Of a stretch of 64,000 bases of DNA, positions 29,658-40,089 are shown piece by piece. The notes under the pieces were generated by a model. It saw nothing but the letters and a program-made list of their open reading frames with translations, made no database searches and was not told where the DNA came from. Position 1 is the stretch's first letter. Every line of letters starts with the position of its first letter. The translations under genes and the position numbers were made by a program. Source of the stretch: Bacillus_BD sp963765265 (GTDB lineage: Bacteria > Bacillota > Bacilli > Bacillales > Cytobacillaceae); assembly GCA_963765265.1 (NCBI GenBank), contig CAVXVN010000006.1, positions 730,494-794,493 on the forward strand, written 5' to 3'.

Positions 29658-30683
29658 CTAAATATCCTGATAAGAAATTTCTTCGATCATTCGAATAAAA
29701 GAATCCGCCTTCTTCATATCCATTTGTAACACATGATAGGAGTCCATTAATTCATCATCTGTATCTCGATTTCCATAATATTCATTTCCTAATGAATGAT
29801 AAGCTGCAGCCCAGATGGCAACATCATCCGGTTCAAGTTTAAATGGGTACAATAGAAAGAATTGTCTTTCCACTAACTTTTTAATGTGGTCATAAAGAAT
29901 AGGGTCTTCATTCTCTAGTCTTTGACCAATTGCTTTAGTAATATCTTTTAATTGTGGGTTATCATTCAAACTTGTTAGTGTTTTCGGAATAACCGTGATC
30001 TTTCTTCCAAACTTTTGAATGAGAACGGGTTGATCATATAAATGGTCTCTTAATATATTTAAGATCAATGATTTAAAAAAAGCACCACCGTCGTTGGATT
30101 GAAGATAATCGATTAATTCCATCAAGTAAGGCTGAATGTTTCGCTCCTTTAGTTCTGCAGCCAACCCTATTTGAGCTCCTGAATCTTGATATTGAGCAAG
30201 ATTCAGTTCTTTATGAGGCTCATTATACCTCTCATTTTCATTTTCTTGTTGTATTGATGTATCCAGCATGCGTCGACTAAAATGCAACAAACGATTAAAA
30301 TTTTCAAACTGCTCTTTAGGTATCTTTTCACTAACAAACAGTTCTTCCAATACGGATACGACTTCATCATATTTATGTACTTGTACTAGAAGCATGAGGT
30401 ATAGATTCATAATTTCAAAATAATCCCCGATACCTTCAAATAACATTTTTCCTACTAACTGTTTGGCTTTGTCTACCATTCCAGCATCAAAATAAGCAAG
30501 TACCAGACCCATTTGACTATCACTATTGAATGGGTCTAATAGAATAGCTTGTTCCAATAATGGAATGGCTTCATGAAATTTCTTTTGATGTAATTGTTCT
30601 AATCCCTTTTCCACTAGTCTTCTTTCAAGATTAGGAAATTGAATGACATTATCTACTTTTTTTACTTGTTTTCGATTATTCAT
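29658..30683 (-). CDS. ysoA: TPR-repeat protein YsoA
   Basis: About 341 residues with an N-terminal tetratricopeptide region (KGLEQLHQKKFHEAIPLLEQAILLDPFNSDSQMGLVLAYFDAG) and a helical, acidic C-terminal half. Position between leuD and tig is as for B. subtilis ysoA. TPR repeats mediate protein-protein contacts; the partner is unknown. Start ATG 30683 has a GGGGCGG box; the open frame extends 18 codons further without a site. Confidence 0.85.
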   Translation of the reverse strand: MNNRKQVKKVDNVIQFPNLERRLVEKGLEQLHQKKFHEAIPLLEQAILLDPFNSDSQMGLVLAYFDAGMVDKAKQLVGKMLFEGIGDYFEIMNLYLMLLVQVHKYDEVVSVLEELFVSEKIPKEQFENFNRLLHFSRRMLDTSIQQENENERYNEPHKELNLAQYQDSGAQIGLAAELKERNIQPYLMELIDYLQSNDGGAFFKSLILNILRDHLYDQPVLIQKFGRKITVIPKTLTSLNDNPQLKDITKAIGQRLENEDPILYDHIKKLVERQFFLLYPFKLEPDDVAIWAAAYHSLGNEYYGNRDTDDELMDSYHVLQMDMKKADSFIRMIEEISYQDI

Positions 30684-30761
30684 ATCGAACCGCCCCACAG
30701 AATTATTGAGGTAAGTGTAGCATAATAAAAAAAGCAAAGTAAACTTTATTTGAATTAGTTA

Positions 30762-30868
30762 TAGTTGAAGACAGAAGGCGATGGAGGCGTAGTTGCACTT
30801 ATACTGTTTTCCTAAAAATTGCCACTACGCCGAACTTCTCCAGCGTTGCAATTTTATGCCTTCTTAAC
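30762..30868. repeat. dispersed intergenic repeat, family R1 copy a
   Basis: About 90 bases, from GGCGTAGTTGCACTTATACT through CTAAAAATTGCC to CTTCTCCAGCGTTGCAATTT, nearly match 63445-63525 (a few substitutions and one indel). Both copies lie just downstream of a terminator. No ORF. Confidence 0.75.
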
Positions 30869-30872
30869 AGTG

Positions 30873-30899
30873 AAAAAATCCACAGCTTATCTGTGGACT
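30873..30899 (-). terminator. terminator of the ilv-leu operon
   Basis: GTCCACAG / CTGTGGAT stem followed by T6 on the minus strand, about 55 bases after leuD. Confidence 0.85.
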
Positions 30900-30954
30900 T
30901 CTTACCGTATTGTATTTTTACGTATGAAGAGCAATCACTTGCATTCCTAAGATA

Positions 30955-31554
30955 TTATTTTACAAAGGATTTTTCTGTTTCTTGTTCATAACTTGCAATC
31001 TTTTCATCCAGTTGTAACGTAATTTCGATTTCATCCCAACCATTTACAAGCATATTTTTCCAATAAGCAGAAACAGGGAAAGAGGCACTAAAACCTTGAC
31101 GATCGCTTAACGTTTCCTGTTCAAGATTGATTGTTAACTCATAAGGCTGATTTTTTGCAGCATTAAGTAAATACTCAACCTTTTCTTTTTCAAGTCTAAT
31201 AGGTAGAACACCATTTTTTAAGCAATTTTGATAAAAAATATCAGCAAACGATGGAGCAATGATTACCTTAAAGCCGTAATCTTGTAGTGCCCACGGTGCA
31301 TGTTCACGTGAAGAACCACAGCCAAAGTTTTCATTTGAAACCAAAATAGATGCACCTTGATTTTCAGGTTGGTTCAATTCAAATTCAGGATCTAACTTTC
31401 CTTCTTCAAGATAACGCCAACCGTAAAATAAAAATTGCCCAAATCCCGTTTTTTCAATACGTTTTAAAAATTGTTTTGGAATAATTTGATCTGTATCTAC
31501 ATTAACCCGATCAAGGGCAACTGTTTTTCCTGTAAGTGTTTTAAATCCGCTCAT
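30955..31554 (-). CDS. leuD: 3-isopropylmalate dehydratase small subunit
   Basis: Swivelling domain partner of LeuC in the isomerisation of 2- to 3-isopropylmalate. DRVNVDTDQIIPKQFLK and NFGCGSSREHAPWAL are the family signatures. 199 residues. ATG 31554 with GGGAGGG, 21 bases after leuC. Last gene of ilvBNC-leuABCD. Confidence 0.97.
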   Translation of the reverse strand: MSGFKTLTGKTVALDRVNVDTDQIIPKQFLKRIEKTGFGQFLFYGWRYLEEGKLDPEFELNQPENQGASILVSNENFGCGSSREHAPWALQDYGFKVIIAPSFADIFYQNCLKNGVLPIRLEKEKVEYLLNAAKNQPYELTINLEQETLSDRQGFSASFPVSAYWKNMLVNGWDEIEITLQLDEKIASYEQETEKSFVK

Positions 31555-31575
31555 GCTTTTTCCCTCCCTTATCTA

Positions 31576-32976
31576 CTAGTTTTGTTGCTGAACTTTACGT
31601 ACATCAACAAATTTTCCATAAATAGCTGCATTTGCTGCCATTTCCGGGCTGACTAAATGTGTTCTTGCCCCCGTACCTTGTCTTCCTTCAAAATTACGAT
31701 TGGATGTAGAAGCACAGTGTTCCCCTGCAGGTACAACATCATTATTCATACTTAAACACATGCTACAACCAGCGTCTCTCCATTCGAAACCTGCTTCAAT
31801 AAATACTTTATCTAAGCCCTCTTGTTCAGCCTGTTTTTTTACTTGTTGTGAACCTGGAACGACTAATGCGCGCACACCTTGAGACACTTTTCTTCCTTTT
31901 GCAACATCTGCTGCAGCTCGTAAATCTTCAATGCGGGAATTCGTACAGGAACCAATGAAGACATGTTGAATTTCAATATCTTCAATTTTTTGACCTTCTT
32001 TTAATCCCATATATTGAAGAGCACTTTGTAATGCTTTTCGATCATTTTCAGTTTTGCACTCTTCTAAAGTAGGAATACGATCACTTACTTTAGATGTCAT
32101 GGATGGGTTTGTTCCCCAACTTACCATCGGTTCAATGTCATTTCCATCAATTTCAATGACTGTATCATAGACTGCATCCTCATCAGATACTAGTTCTTTC
32201 CATACTTGAATAGCCTGTTCCATATTTTCGGGTGCGTACTTCCTGCCGTTTACATATTCGAAGGTTGTTTCATCTGGTGCAATAAGTCCTGCTTTTGCTC
32301 CACCTTCAATCGACATGTTACAGATGGTCATCCGTTCCTCCATGGACATATTGCGGATCACCTCACCACAAAATTCGATGACATGGCCCGTCCCAAAATT
32401 AATTCCATGTTTAGAAAGAACATAAAGAATCACATCTTTTGCCGCTACGCCTTCAGATAACTTTCCGTTTATTTCTAATTTTAATGTTTTCGGTTTTGAC
32501 TGCCATATTGTTTGTGTGGCCAATACATGTTCAACCTCACTCGTACCAATACCAAATGCTAGGGCACCAAATGCACCGTGTGTTGATGTATGACTGTCCC
32601 CACAAACGATCGTTTTTCCAGGTTGCGTTAAGCCAAGTTCTGGACCAATTACATGAACAATTCCTTGTTCAGGGCTGTCAAGGCCTGCCAATGGCACATT
32701 AAATTCCTGACAATTCTTTTCTAGGGTTGTCATTTGATTTAAAGCGACTTTATCGTTAATAACAAAACGATTTTTAGTTGGTACATTATGATCCATTGTA
32801 GCAAATGTTTTATCAGGTCTTCTGACTGCTCTATTTTTCATTCTTAGACCTGAGAAGGCTTGTGGAGATGTCACTTCATGAACTAAATGTAAATCGATAT
32901 ATAATAAATCCGGCTTACCTTCTTCTTGATGTACGATGTGTTTTTCCCAAACTTTATCAATGATTGACTTTCCCAC
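31576..32976 (-). CDS. leuC: 3-isopropylmalate dehydratase large subunit
   Basis: Aconitase-family 4Fe-4S enzyme. Cluster ligands are in GSCTNSRIEDLR and AGCSMCLSMN; CGDSHTSTHGAFG is also present. 466 residues. The start codon is GTG at 32976 with AAGGGGGG upstream. Confidence 0.97.
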   Translation of the reverse strand: MGKSIIDKVWEKHIVHQEEGKPDLLYIDLHLVHEVTSPQAFSGLRMKNRAVRRPDKTFATMDHNVPTKNRFVINDKVALNQMTTLEKNCQEFNVPLAGLDSPEQGIVHVIGPELGLTQPGKTIVCGDSHTSTHGAFGALAFGIGTSEVEHVLATQTIWQSKPKTLKLEINGKLSEGVAAKDVILYVLSKHGINFGTGHVIEFCGEVIRNMSMEERMTICNMSIEGGAKAGLIAPDETTFEYVNGRKYAPENMEQAIQVWKELVSDEDAVYDTVIEIDGNDIEPMVSWGTNPSMTSKVSDRIPTLEECKTENDRKALQSALQYMGLKEGQKIEDIEIQHVFIGSCTNSRIEDLRAAADVAKGRKVSQGVRALVVPGSQQVKKQAEQEGLDKVFIEAGFEWRDAGCSMCLSMNNDVVPAGEHCASTSNRNFEGRQGTGARTHLVSPEMAANAAIYGKFVDVRKVQQQN

Positions 32977-33034
32977 GATAGTCCCCCCTTAGTAATGAAC
33001 ATGAGTCTTCACTTTCTATCTACTTACTAAACTA

Positions 33035-34108
33035 TTATTGAATGGCTGCTTTTACTTCTTTGATCATTTCAGTCGTTGTTACAAGTGTTTTTCCTTCGGC
33101 CATTAAATCGCCCGTTCTAAATCCTGCATCAAGAACTGCATTGACGGCTTTTTCAATTGTAGAAGCTTCATCTTCCAATCCAAAAGAAATACGAAGCATC
33201 ATAGCAGCAGAAAGAATCGTTGCTAATGGATTTGCCTTGTTTTGACCTGCAATATCAGGTGCTGAACCATGAATGGGTTCGAACAAATAAGGTCCTTCTT
33301 CAGAAAGACTTGCGGATGGTAGCATGCCTAATGAGCCTGTTAATACGGATGCTTCATCGCTTAAGATGTCACCAAACATATTTTCAGTTACCACTACATC
33401 AAATTGTTTAGGGTTTCGGACTAATTGCATAGCACCATTATCAACAAGCATATGTTCAAGTGTAACGTCTGGGTAGTCTTTTCCAATTTCTACAGCAACC
33501 TCACGCCACATCCGACTCGATTCCAAAACATTCGCTTTATCAACCGAAGTGACTTTTTTCTTCCTTGTTTTAGCCAATTCAAAAGCTTGTCTTATCACAC
33601 GCTGAATTTCTTCTTTTTCATAATAAAGAGTATCAACAACCGCTTCTTTACCATTTACTTCTCTACGTTCACTTGGCTTTCCGAAATAAATTCCGCCCGT
33701 TAACTCCCGTACCATAAGCATGTCGACACCTTCAATGATCTCATTTCGAAGTGGGGAAGAATCTGATAGACTTGGATAATAAGTTGTAGGACGTAAATTA
33801 GCATAGAGGCCTAATTCTTTTCGAATTTGTAATAGTCCTTGTTCAGGACGAAGATGTACTGGAAGAGTCTCCCACTTGGGACCTCCAACAGCGCCTAGAA
33901 GAACTGCATCGCTTTCTTTGCAAAGAGTAATGGTTTCTTCTGGTAAAGGTACTCCAGTAGAATCAATTGCTGATCCACCGATTTCTCCATATGTAAATGA
34001 AAATGTGTGGTGAAAGCGTTCACCGATCGTTTCTAAAATCTCAATCGCACCTTTAATAATTTCTTTGCCGATTCCATCTCCTGGCAGCACTGCGATTCGT
34101 TTCTCCAT
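33035..34108 (-). CDS. leuB: 3-isopropylmalate dehydrogenase
   Basis: NAD-dependent oxidative decarboxylation of 3-isopropylmalate. The N-terminus IAVLPGDGIGKEI, RELTGGIYFGKP, the substrate/metal motif NMFGDILSDEASVLTGSLGMLPS and the NAD loop EPIHGSAPDIAGQ are all present. 357 residues, ATG 34108 with GGAGGG. Confidence 0.97.
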   Translation of the reverse strand: MEKRIAVLPGDGIGKEIIKGAIEILETIGERFHHTFSFTYGEIGGSAIDSTGVPLPEETITLCKESDAVLLGAVGGPKWETLPVHLRPEQGLLQIRKELGLYANLRPTTYYPSLSDSSPLRNEIIEGVDMLMVRELTGGIYFGKPSERREVNGKEAVVDTLYYEKEEIQRVIRQAFELAKTRKKKVTSVDKANVLESSRMWREVAVEIGKDYPDVTLEHMLVDNGAMQLVRNPKQFDVVVTENMFGDILSDEASVLTGSLGMLPSASLSEEGPYLFEPIHGSAPDIAGQNKANPLATILSAAMMLRISFGLEDEASTIEKAVNAVLDAGFRTGDLMAEGKTLVTTTEMIKEVKAAIQ

Positions 34109-34164
34109 TGTAATCCCTCCGTTGTTTCCATAGGTATCATTTTATTGCGAAAATTCACGATATT

Positions 34165-34195
34165 TCAGTTGACGCTTCAGCTTCATAGACTGAAG
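34165..34195 (-). promoter_or_regulatory. hairpin in the leuA-leuB gap
   Basis: GCGCTTCAG / CTGAAGCGT stem without a T-run, in the 100-base leuA-leuB spacer. It may be an mRNA processing or stability element rather than a terminator, since the downstream leu genes need read-through. Confidence 0.45.
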
Positions 34196-34210
34196 CGCCA
34201 TCATTTAACC

Positions 34211-35734
34211 TTATGCAAGTTCGGATTCCTTTAAGAAAAGGACCCTATTGATTGCATTTAAGTAAGCTCTAGCTGAGGCTTCTAATACATCTTGAGCGAG
34301 TCCACGTCCACTTGAATCTATTCCTGAACAATTCATTTTGACGAAGACTTGAGCAAGTGCATCTCTTCCTGCACCAACTGATTGAATACGGTAATCTAGT
34401 AAGTTTACCTTTTCATGTACACTTTTTTCTAGCGTATTATATAACGCTTCAATACTTCCTTTTCCTGTACCCACTTCTTTAATGGTTTCGTTGTTGGGGC
34501 CGGATAGTGTAACTGTTGCTGTATGTTCTTGGCTTTCGCCGCCTTGAATTTGAATATTAATTAATTCATAATACTGTTCGTCTGAAATTTTATTTTCTAA
34601 CACAATCGAAACAAGGTCATCATCTGTCATTTCCTTTTTACGATCGGCAAGATCTTTAAAGACGGTAAATAAATGATCAACATTTTCATCTTCATCTACT
34701 AGACCAAGTTCAATTAAGCGATTTTTAAATGCATGTCGGCCAGAATGCTTACCAAGTACTAATGAATTAGAATTAAGACCTACTAATTCAGGAGAGATAA
34801 TTTCATAGGTTGTTTTTTCTTTCAGAACTCCATCTTGATGGATGCCCGATTCATGAGCAAAAGCATTGTAACCGACAACTGCTTTATTTCCTGGGACAGC
34901 CATTCCAGTTAATTTGCTCACAATGCTGCTAGTTCTGCTAATTTCTTGAAGATTAAGTCGAGTGTCAATGTTGTAATAATCGCCTCTGATACGAAGTGCA
35001 ACTGCCACTTCCTCCAAAGCTGTATTCCCAGCACGTTCACCAATTCCATTAATCGTAGCTTCTACTTGCGTAGCACCATTTTCTACCGCTGAAAGTGAGT
35101 TAGCAACCGCCATACCTAAATCATCATGGCAATGAGTTGAAAGGGTCACTTTTGCAATAGAAGGAACATTTTCTTTTAAATATTTAAAAATTTGTCCATA
35201 TTCATACGGTGTAGCATAACCAACAGTGTCTGGAATATTGATTACATTTGCACCAGCTTGAATTACTTCTTCAACAATTTGAGCTAAAAATGGCAATTCG
35301 GTTCTGCTTGCATCTTCGGCAGACCATTGAACAACTGGAAATTTTGCTGCAGCATATTTAACCGCTGCCACTGCATTTTCTACCACTTGTTCTTTTGTCA
35401 TATTCAGCTTATATTCACGATGAATTGGAGACGTAGCTAGGAAAACATGAAGCCGTGGTTCTACCCCATCTTTTAAGGCATCCCAAGCGATATCAATATC
35501 CGTTTGTAAACATCTTGCTAATCCTGTTACCGTACTATTTTTAATCGTTTGTGCAATTTTTTGAACAGAGGTAAAATCACCTTTTGAGGCTGCTGGAAAG
35601 CCAGCCTCAATAGTATCTACATTTAAACGTTCGAGTTGTTTCGCAATCTCAAGTTTTTCTGAAAGATTCAGATTGACACCTGGAGTTTGTTCCCCATCTC
35701 TTAACGTCATATCATAGATCTTAATTTTTTGCAC
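34211..35734 (-). CDS. leuA: 2-isopropylmalate synthase
   Basis: Condenses acetyl-CoA with 2-ketoisovalerate. DMTLRDGEQTPGV is the catalytic N-terminus, STHCHDDLGMAVANSL carries the metal-binding His pair, and NGIGERAGNTALEEVAVAL follows. The C-terminal Leu-sensing domain (about 390-507) indicates feedback inhibition. About 507 residues. The GTG at 35734 aligns with the family start and lies inside the 3' end of ilvC (14-base overlap), implying translational coupling. Confidence 0.97.
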   Translation of the reverse strand: MQKIKIYDMTLRDGEQTPGVNLNLSEKLEIAKQLERLNVDTIEAGFPAASKGDFTSVQKIAQTIKNSTVTGLARCLQTDIDIAWDALKDGVEPRLHVFLATSPIHREYKLNMTKEQVVENAVAAVKYAAAKFPVVQWSAEDASRTELPFLAQIVEEVIQAGANVINIPDTVGYATPYEYGQIFKYLKENVPSIAKVTLSTHCHDDLGMAVANSLSAVENGATQVEATINGIGERAGNTALEEVAVALRIRGDYYNIDTRLNLQEISRTSSIVSKLTGMAVPGNKAVVGYNAFAHESGIHQDGVLKEKTTYEIISPELVGLNSNSLVLGKHSGRHAFKNRLIELGLVDEDENVDHLFTVFKDLADRKKEMTDDDLVSIVLENKISDEQYYELINIQIQGGESQEHTATVTLSGPNNETIKEVGTGKGSIEALYNTLEKSVHEKVNLLDYRIQSVGAGRDALAQVFVKMNCSGIDSSGRGLAQDVLEASARAYLNAINRVLFLKESELA

Positions 35735-36743
35735 TGCCCACCACTTCTTTCTTACGAGCGTCATTTACGAATGGCATCATTGCTCTTAGCTCACGGCCAA
35801 CTTTTTCGATTTGATGTTCATTTTCATTTGCATCGATCGCATTGAACATTGGTCTGTTCGCTTGGTTTTCTAAAATCCAACCTTTAGCAAATGTACCGTT
35901 TTGGATATCTGTTAATACATCTTTCATTTTTGCTTTAGCTGACTCATCTACTACACGCGGTCCGCTGACAAAGTCACCCCATTTAGCAGTGTCAGAGATA
36001 GAGTAGCGCATGTTAGACATGCCTCCTTCATAAATTAAGTCTACGATTAATTTCATTTCATGTAGACATTCGAAGTAAGCAACTTCTGGTTGATAACCAG
36101 CTTCTACAAGTGTTTCAAATCCAGATTTAATAAGAGAAGTTAATCCTCCACATAGAACAGCTTGCTCACCGAAAAGGTCCGTTTCTGTTTCTTCTTTAAA
36201 TGTAGTTTCAAGTCCACCTGCACGTAATGAACCGATTGCACTTGCATAAGATAAAGCTAGTTCTTTTGCAGTTCCTGAAACATCTTGATGGATAGCGAAT
36301 ATTGCTGGTACGCCAGCGCCTTCTGTATAAGTTCTTCTTACTAAGTGTCCTGGACCTTTAGGTGCTACTAGTAGAACATCACAGTCTGTAGGTGGTACGA
36401 TTTGGCTGAAGTGAATATTGAAACCATGAGCAAACATTAAAGCTTGACCTTTTAGGTTTGGTTCGATTTCTTCTTTGTAAACTTTTGCTTGTTGCTCATC
36501 TGGTAAAAGAATCATAACTACGTCCGCTTTAGCTGTTGCTTCCCCAACTGAATATACTTCAAATCCAGCTTCAACTGCTTTATCCCAAGATTTCCCTTTA
36601 CGAAGTCCGATAATACAATTTACTCCGCTTTCTCTCATATTTTGTGAATGAGCATGACCTTGCGAACCAAATCCAATTACTGCTACTGTTTTTCCATTTA
36701 AAAATTCTGCGTTTGCGTCTCCGTTATAATACATTTTAGCCAT
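35721..36743 (-). CDS. ilvC: ketol-acid reductoisomerase (NADP+)
   Basis: Isomeroreduction of acetolactate or acetohydroxybutyrate. Rossmann motif VIGFGSQGHAHSQNMRESG, LVAPKGPGHLVRR, and the metal-binding DLFGEQAVLCGG with FECLHEMKLIVDL. 340 residues, class I. GGGAG lies before ATG 36743. Confidence 0.98.
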   Translation of the reverse strand: MAKMYYNGDANAEFLNGKTVAVIGFGSQGHAHSQNMRESGVNCIIGLRKGKSWDKAVEAGFEVYSVGEATAKADVVMILLPDEQQAKVYKEEIEPNLKGQALMFAHGFNIHFSQIVPPTDCDVLLVAPKGPGHLVRRTYTEGAGVPAIFAIHQDVSGTAKELALSYASAIGSLRAGGLETTFKEETETDLFGEQAVLCGGLTSLIKSGFETLVEAGYQPEVAYFECLHEMKLIVDLIYEGGMSNMRYSISDTAKWGDFVSGPRVVDESAKAKMKDVLTDIQNGTFAKGWILENQANRPMFNAIDANENEHQIEKVGRELRAMMPFVNDARKKEVVGSAKN

Positions 36744-36857
36744 TTTAAAAACTCCCTTATTAATTAATTTTTTTTATTAATTACATATGTTAGTGCAATT
36801 ATCTATTTTTCACCTATTTTGACAACTTGGTATCTCAAAAGGTGTAATACCTAATTC

Positions 36858-37376
36858 TTATACAATAGAAAGTTTTTGCTGATTGGATTGCATTTGCATC
36901 CCACGAGGGAAAGCAGTTGTTCCTGTTCTAGCAAGTTCTTTAATTCCATATGGTTTGATCAATTCAATAAAAGCTTCAATTTTTTCCGTTTCACCCGTAA
37001 TTTGAATCACAATGCTTTCTTTGCTTACATCCACGATTGAAGCACGGAATGGTTCGATAAGTGAGTAGATTTCATTTCGAGTTGTAGGTAAAGTAGGAAC
37101 TTTAATTAAAGCAAGTTCTCTTGAAACAATGGATTGATCGGTAATATCCACTACTTTTAACACATCGATCTGTTTATTCAATTGTTTTGTGATCTGTTCA
37201 ATAATATTTTCGTTATCGACCAGTACAACACAAGTAATTCTTGAAACTCCTTCAAGCTCAGAAAGACCAACAGAAATACTTTCAATGTTATAATTTCTTT
37301 TTGAAAATAAGTTCGTAATGCGGTTTAACACTCCCGGCTGATTGAGAACTGTTAAACTGATGATCCTTTTTATCAT
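36858..37376 (-). CDS. ilvH: acetolactate synthase small (regulatory) subunit
   Basis: ACT-domain regulatory subunit binding branched-chain amino acids. LNQPGVLNRITNLFSKRNYNIESISVG is the classic ACT motif. 172 residues. Its ATG overlaps the ilvB stop (ATGA). Called ilvN or ilvH depending on nomenclature. Confidence 0.97.
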   Translation of the reverse strand: MIKRIISLTVLNQPGVLNRITNLFSKRNYNIESISVGLSELEGVSRITCVVLVDNENIIEQITKQLNKQIDVLKVVDITDQSIVSRELALIKVPTLPTTRNEIYSLIEPFRASIVDVSKESIVIQITGETEKIEAFIELIKPYGIKELARTGTTAFPRGMQMQSNQQKLSIV

Positions 37377-39106
37377 GGTTTAACACCTTCCATTTCATGT
37401 AATCCTTTTCCTGCCGGAATCATCGGATACACATTTTCACCTGGCTCTACTCTAAAATCGAGTAAGACTGGCTCATTATTGTGTAATACTTCATCTAATA
37501 TACTTTCAGCTTCTTCACTTGAATGAATGCAATAGCCCTTAATTCCAAATGCATCGGCTAGTTTAACAAAGTCAGGTTGTATTTGTGCTTGACTATGAGA
37601 ATAACGTTTGTCATAGAAAAGCTCCTGCCATTGTCTAACCATTCCAAGTGCCATATTATTGATAATCACAATTTTCACTGGCAAATTATGCTCTCTAATA
37701 ACAGCAAGCTCTTGAGGATTCATTTGGAATCCGCCATCTCCCAAAATTGCTAAAACACAGCTATCAGGTGCAGCAAGTTGAGCACCAATACTTGCAGGAA
37801 GTCCAAATCCCATTGTGCCTAATCCACCAGATGTCACCCATTTATCAGCTTGTTTAAATTGATAGTATTGGGCAGCCCACATTTGATGTTGACCAACATC
37901 TGTAACGACAATGGCTTCTCCCTTTGTTTTCTCAAATAGCATTTCGAATACTTTTTGCGGTTTTAACACATCTTTAGCATCTTGATCGTAAAAATATGGG
38001 TAATCCTTTTTCCAGTTATTGATTGTTTCATGCCATTCTTGATGAACAGGTTGTTTCCCGTCCTGTTTGATCAATTGCTTCAAAGCTTCTTTTGCATCTG
38101 CTACTACTGGTATTTTGGTCGGAATATTTTTTCCAATTTCTGCTGGATCAATATCAATATGTGCTACTGTAGCATTCGGAGCAAAATGTTTTAAATTCCC
38201 TGTTAACCGATCATCGAATCGTGCACCAATATTCAATAAGAAATCACATTCGTACATAGCCATATTTGCTGCATAGCATCCATGCATACCACCTAAACCA
38301 ACAAACAAATCATGATCTGCAGGGAATCCTCCTAGACCAAGCAATGTATGAACAACAGGAATCTTTTGTTGTTCAGCATATTGTTTTAATTCTTCCATTG
38401 CTTTCGCATGCAATATTCCTGCACCAGCTAAAATAACTGGTTTTTTCGCACTACTAACAGCCTCAGATAATTTTCTGATTTGTAGATAATTAGGTTGTGT
38501 TGTAGGTTGATAACCAGGCAAATTAACTTCCACTTCTTCTACATTTCCTAATTCAATGACGGCGTTAGCAATATCTTTAGGAAAATCAATTAGGACAGGT
38601 CCTGGACGACCAGTTGTTGCTATATAAAATGCTTCTTTTATAATTCGAGGAATATCCTCAACATTGCGAATTTGATAATTATGTTTGGTAATCGGCGTTG
38701 TAATCCCTAGAATATCTGCCTCTTGAAATGCATCTGTTCCAATTACACTTGTTGCTACTTGACCTGTAAAAACAACTAATGGTAGAGAATCCATCATGGC
38801 GTCAGCAATTCCTGTGACAACATTAGTGGCTCCTGGTCCTGAAGTAACAATGACAACACCTGGCTTACCTGATATTCTTGCATAACCTTCAGCCGCATGT
38901 ACCCCACCTTGTTCATGGCGAGGTAAAATATGACGAATTTTCGAATCATAAATTTTATCATATATAGGTAAGACAGCACCACCTGGGTAACCAAAGATTA
39001 CTTCTACCTTTTCGTTTTCCAAAGCTCTTAATAATAAATCTGCTCCGCTAACTGAACGTTTTTTCTCATCAGCCTTTTTTCCTGCAAACGCCGTTTCCTG
39101 CAACAT
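37373..39106 (-). CDS. ilvB: acetolactate synthase large subunit
   Basis: ThDP/FAD enzyme, first step of the branched-chain pathway. VIFGYPGGAVLPIYD, the catalytic Glu in LPRHEQGGVHAAEGYAR, and the ThDP-binding GDGGFQMNPQELAVI with NNMALGMVRQWQELFY are present. 577 residues. First gene after the Leu T-box; AAGGAGG lies upstream. Confidence 0.98.
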   Translation of the reverse strand: MLQETAFAGKKADEKKRSVSGADLLLRALENEKVEVIFGYPGGAVLPIYDKIYDSKIRHILPRHEQGGVHAAEGYARISGKPGVVIVTSGPGATNVVTGIADAMMDSLPLVVFTGQVATSVIGTDAFQEADILGITTPITKHNYQIRNVEDIPRIIKEAFYIATTGRPGPVLIDFPKDIANAVIELGNVEEVEVNLPGYQPTTQPNYLQIRKLSEAVSSAKKPVILAGAGILHAKAMEELKQYAEQQKIPVVHTLLGLGGFPADHDLFVGLGGMHGCYAANMAMYECDFLLNIGARFDDRLTGNLKHFAPNATVAHIDIDPAEIGKNIPTKIPVVADAKEALKQLIKQDGKQPVHQEWHETINNWKKDYPYFYDQDAKDVLKPQKVFEMLFEKTKGEAIVVTDVGQHQMWAAQYYQFKQADKWVTSGGLGTMGFGLPASIGAQLAAPDSCVLAILGDGGFQMNPQELAVIREHNLPVKIVIINNMALGMVRQWQELFYDKRYSHSQAQIQPDFVKLADAFGIKGYCIHSSEEAESILDEVLHNNEPVLLDFRVEPGENVYPMIPAGKGLHEMEGVKP

Positions 39107-39149
39107 TCGGATTAAACCTCCTTTTTCTTACTAAAGAATAATTTGGCAA

Positions 39150-39438
39150 TATAAAAAGCCCTTCCATCCCCAACATGCCAATTTAATTGACAAAGGGATG
39201 AAAAGGCTTTGAAAACCAGTCCACGGTACCACCCTTGTTTACGCAACGCGTACACTTATGAACAATAACTATTGTTCGTTTTAATAACGAGTGTTATACA
39301 CCCGGCTTCCCTTACTTCAATTTATGCATTCAGGTCAGCACTCTGAGGTGAGTTCATCCTATACGGGATTTACCGGTTTCCAGCATTCCCGGCTCTCTGT
39401 TTAATCCTCCATACAAAACTACTTATCCTCTTCTACAT
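39150..39438 (-). promoter_or_regulatory. T-box leader of the ilv-leu operon (Leu, CUC specifier)
   Basis: The minus strand carries the core AAGGGTGGTACCGTGG (about 39221-39236) followed by a terminator (GCCTTTTCATCCC / GGGATGGAAGGGC plus T5). The stem I motif GGATAAGTAGTTT and the specifier context GAACTCACC give CUC (Leu) at 39350-39352. The same codon is used in B. subtilis. Leucine starvation would raise expression of the seven downstream genes. Confidence 0.93.
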
Positions 39439-39574
39439 TTTATGTTATTAAGTTGTACAATAAAATATGTTTTCAGATAAATCATTTTACAATGCAGTGT
39501 TCTAAAAATAGGAAAAATAATAATGATTCCATTTCCCTTTTCTTTTAGAAATTTCTAACTCATTTATTGAAATT

Positions 39575-39603
39575 ATCTTACGCTGATTTCAAGTTTGAGT
39601 CAA
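39575..39603 (-). promoter_or_regulatory. sigma-A promoter of ilvB
   Basis: TTGACT, exactly 17 bases, TAAGAT on the minus strand. It is about 130 bases upstream of the T-box and predicts a leader of about 460 bases. No convincing cre or CodY box was found beside it. The rest of 39.61-39.90 kb shows nothing recognisable. Confidence 0.7.
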
Positions 39604-39903
39604 GACCCTTCTTAAGAATAATTTGATAATTGAATCACGTTATTATAATTGTATTCGCTTACATTGTTGTTGTATACATGTTTAAAATAATTGATTTATT
39701 ATTTTTATTTTTTTATTTCTGTCTTTTATATAAAGTCTTTTTTAGGCATTATTACTGATCCATTTGATTTTGATCATGCAGCTAAAATGTGTAAAAAAAT
39801 CATTAGCTTGATTAAATTGCTTAATAAGAATAAAAAAACGCACAAAAAAATTCGCTTATACATTATTCAGCGAATTTTAAAATCATATTATGACAATGAT
39901 GAT

Positions 39904-39976
<73 letters not shown>

Positions 39977-40089
39977 ATATTATTTTAATGACATTATTTA
40001 TTATAGAGAGTCAGAAATTAAAAGTCAACACTTTATTATTGAAAAACTTCATATCAAAGGAGGAATAGGCTTTCCGCCTTTGATACGTT